Of a stretch of 64,000 bases of DNA, positions 63,876-64,000 are shown piece after piece. This DNA comes from Saccharopolyspora endophytica. Its GTDB lineage: Bacteria > Actinomycetota > Actinomycetes > Mycobacteriales > Pseudonocardiaceae. Each line of letters begins with the position of its first letter. Position 1 is the stretch's first letter. The DNA lies in contig NZ_JAGPXE010000001.1 in the NCBI RefSeq assembly GCF_018070075.1, positions 794,005-858,004 of the forward strand. The letters run 5' to 3'. The notes under the pieces are model-generated. The model did not search any database and was not told the DNA's origin. It was given only the letters and a program-made list of their open reading frames with translations. A program made the position numbers and the translations under genes.

Positions 63876-64000
63876 GGTCTTTCGCAGGAACGGTGTTTCC
63901 AGCGTGTTGATCAGTAGGTTTCGGCGTCCGGCCAGCGGTCACCGAAGGTGATGGCGAAGGCGTCGAGGACTGGCTTCCAACGTATCGTCCATCGGGTGCG
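63876..64000 (-). mobile_element. right end of an IS256-type insertion sequence, cut by window
   Basis: The end of a transposase gene runs off the right edge, and GGGTCTTTCGCAGGAACGG (from about 63876) just beyond its stop looks like the terminal inverted repeat. The other end and the target duplication lie outside the window, so the family call rests on the transposase tail. Confidence 0.6.
63911..64000 (-). CDS. IS256-family transposase, C-terminal end only
   Basis: 29 residues before TGA: TRWTIRWKPVLDAFAITFGD, followed by RWPDAETY. The RWxxRWKxxLxAFAITF block closes most IS256/mutator-type transposases. The rest of the gene is beyond the window. It abuts the putative terminal repeat. Confidence 0.7.
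   Translation of the reverse strand, partial: RTRWTIRWKPVLDAFAITFGDRWPDAETY

Noticed and set aside
63655..63951. 98-residue plus-strand frame near the right edge
   Set aside because: Runs through the IS end and antisense to the transposase tail; no ribosome site.

Overview
High-GC DNA from a filamentous actinobacterium. A WhiB regulator, a complete CvnA-B-C-D conservon, S-adenosyl methyltransferases of the DUF574 type, several XRE-TPR regulators, frequent GTG/TTG starts and many 4-bp ATGA overlaps all point there. By inference it is close to Pseudonocardiales such as Saccharopolyspora or Actinopolyspora. No rRNA or tRNA gene was found.

Left edge (1-2759): a WXG100-type secreted, toxin-like protein cut by the window start, with a small ESX-like partner. 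Then comes a type I-E-like CRISPR array without cas genes in view: eight repeats at 1526-1981, about 690 bp holding one unknown gene (2095-2616), and two more repeats in the same register at 2670-2759.

Integrative conjugative element (about 2777 to at least 35.6 kb, possibly 39.5 kb): a tyrosine integrase ends 17 bp past the last CRISPR repeat. Upstream of it on the same strand are an excisionase-type HTH gene, an orphan DNA methyltransferase and a companion gene, in the order companion, methylase, xis, int. A divergent control region (5856-6297) leads into a plus-strand operon (6298-17094): sigma-like regulator, VirB2-like pilin, VirB6-like membrane protein, Pro-rich membrane protein, PrgI/VirB3-like protein, VirB4 ATPase, VirD4/TraG coupling protein, replication-relaxation protein and an M23 cell-wall hydrolase. 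This meets a long minus-strand unit (35584 down to 17166) at a strong bidirectional hairpin. That unit starts with WhiB and encodes a Tad/Flp pilus machine (prepilin peptidase, lipoprotein, secreted protein, SAF/CpaB, TadZ, TadA, TadB, TadC, Flp pilin, three TadE-like pseudopilins), then a LysM-BTAD membrane regulator, a MoxR AAA+ ATPase, a VWA/HExxH protein, a two-HTH regulator and small unknown genes.

Middle (35.8-46 kb): an XRE, ImmA/IrrE, MAB_1171c-like membrane protein, LLM oxidoreductase cassette. It is followed by scattered accessory genes (TPR protein, 2H phosphoesterase, ABC exporter, HAD phosphatase) and decayed pieces, including a GGDEF fragment.

Right part (46-64 kb): an XRE-TPR regulator diverges from a conservon (NIT-sensor kinase, roadblock, DUF742, Ras-like GTPase). 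Downstream are a frameshifted linalool dehydratase/isomerase-like membrane protein, two methyltransferases, an XRE-TPR regulator overlapping a RibD-like deaminase, a putative toxin/immunity pair, another TPR regulator with direct-repeat operators, an SMP-30 pseudogene, a GNAT acetyltransferase, a small P-loop kinase, and the end of an IS256-type insertion sequence cut by the window end.

All calls come from reading the sequence and recalled family motifs; no database search was run.
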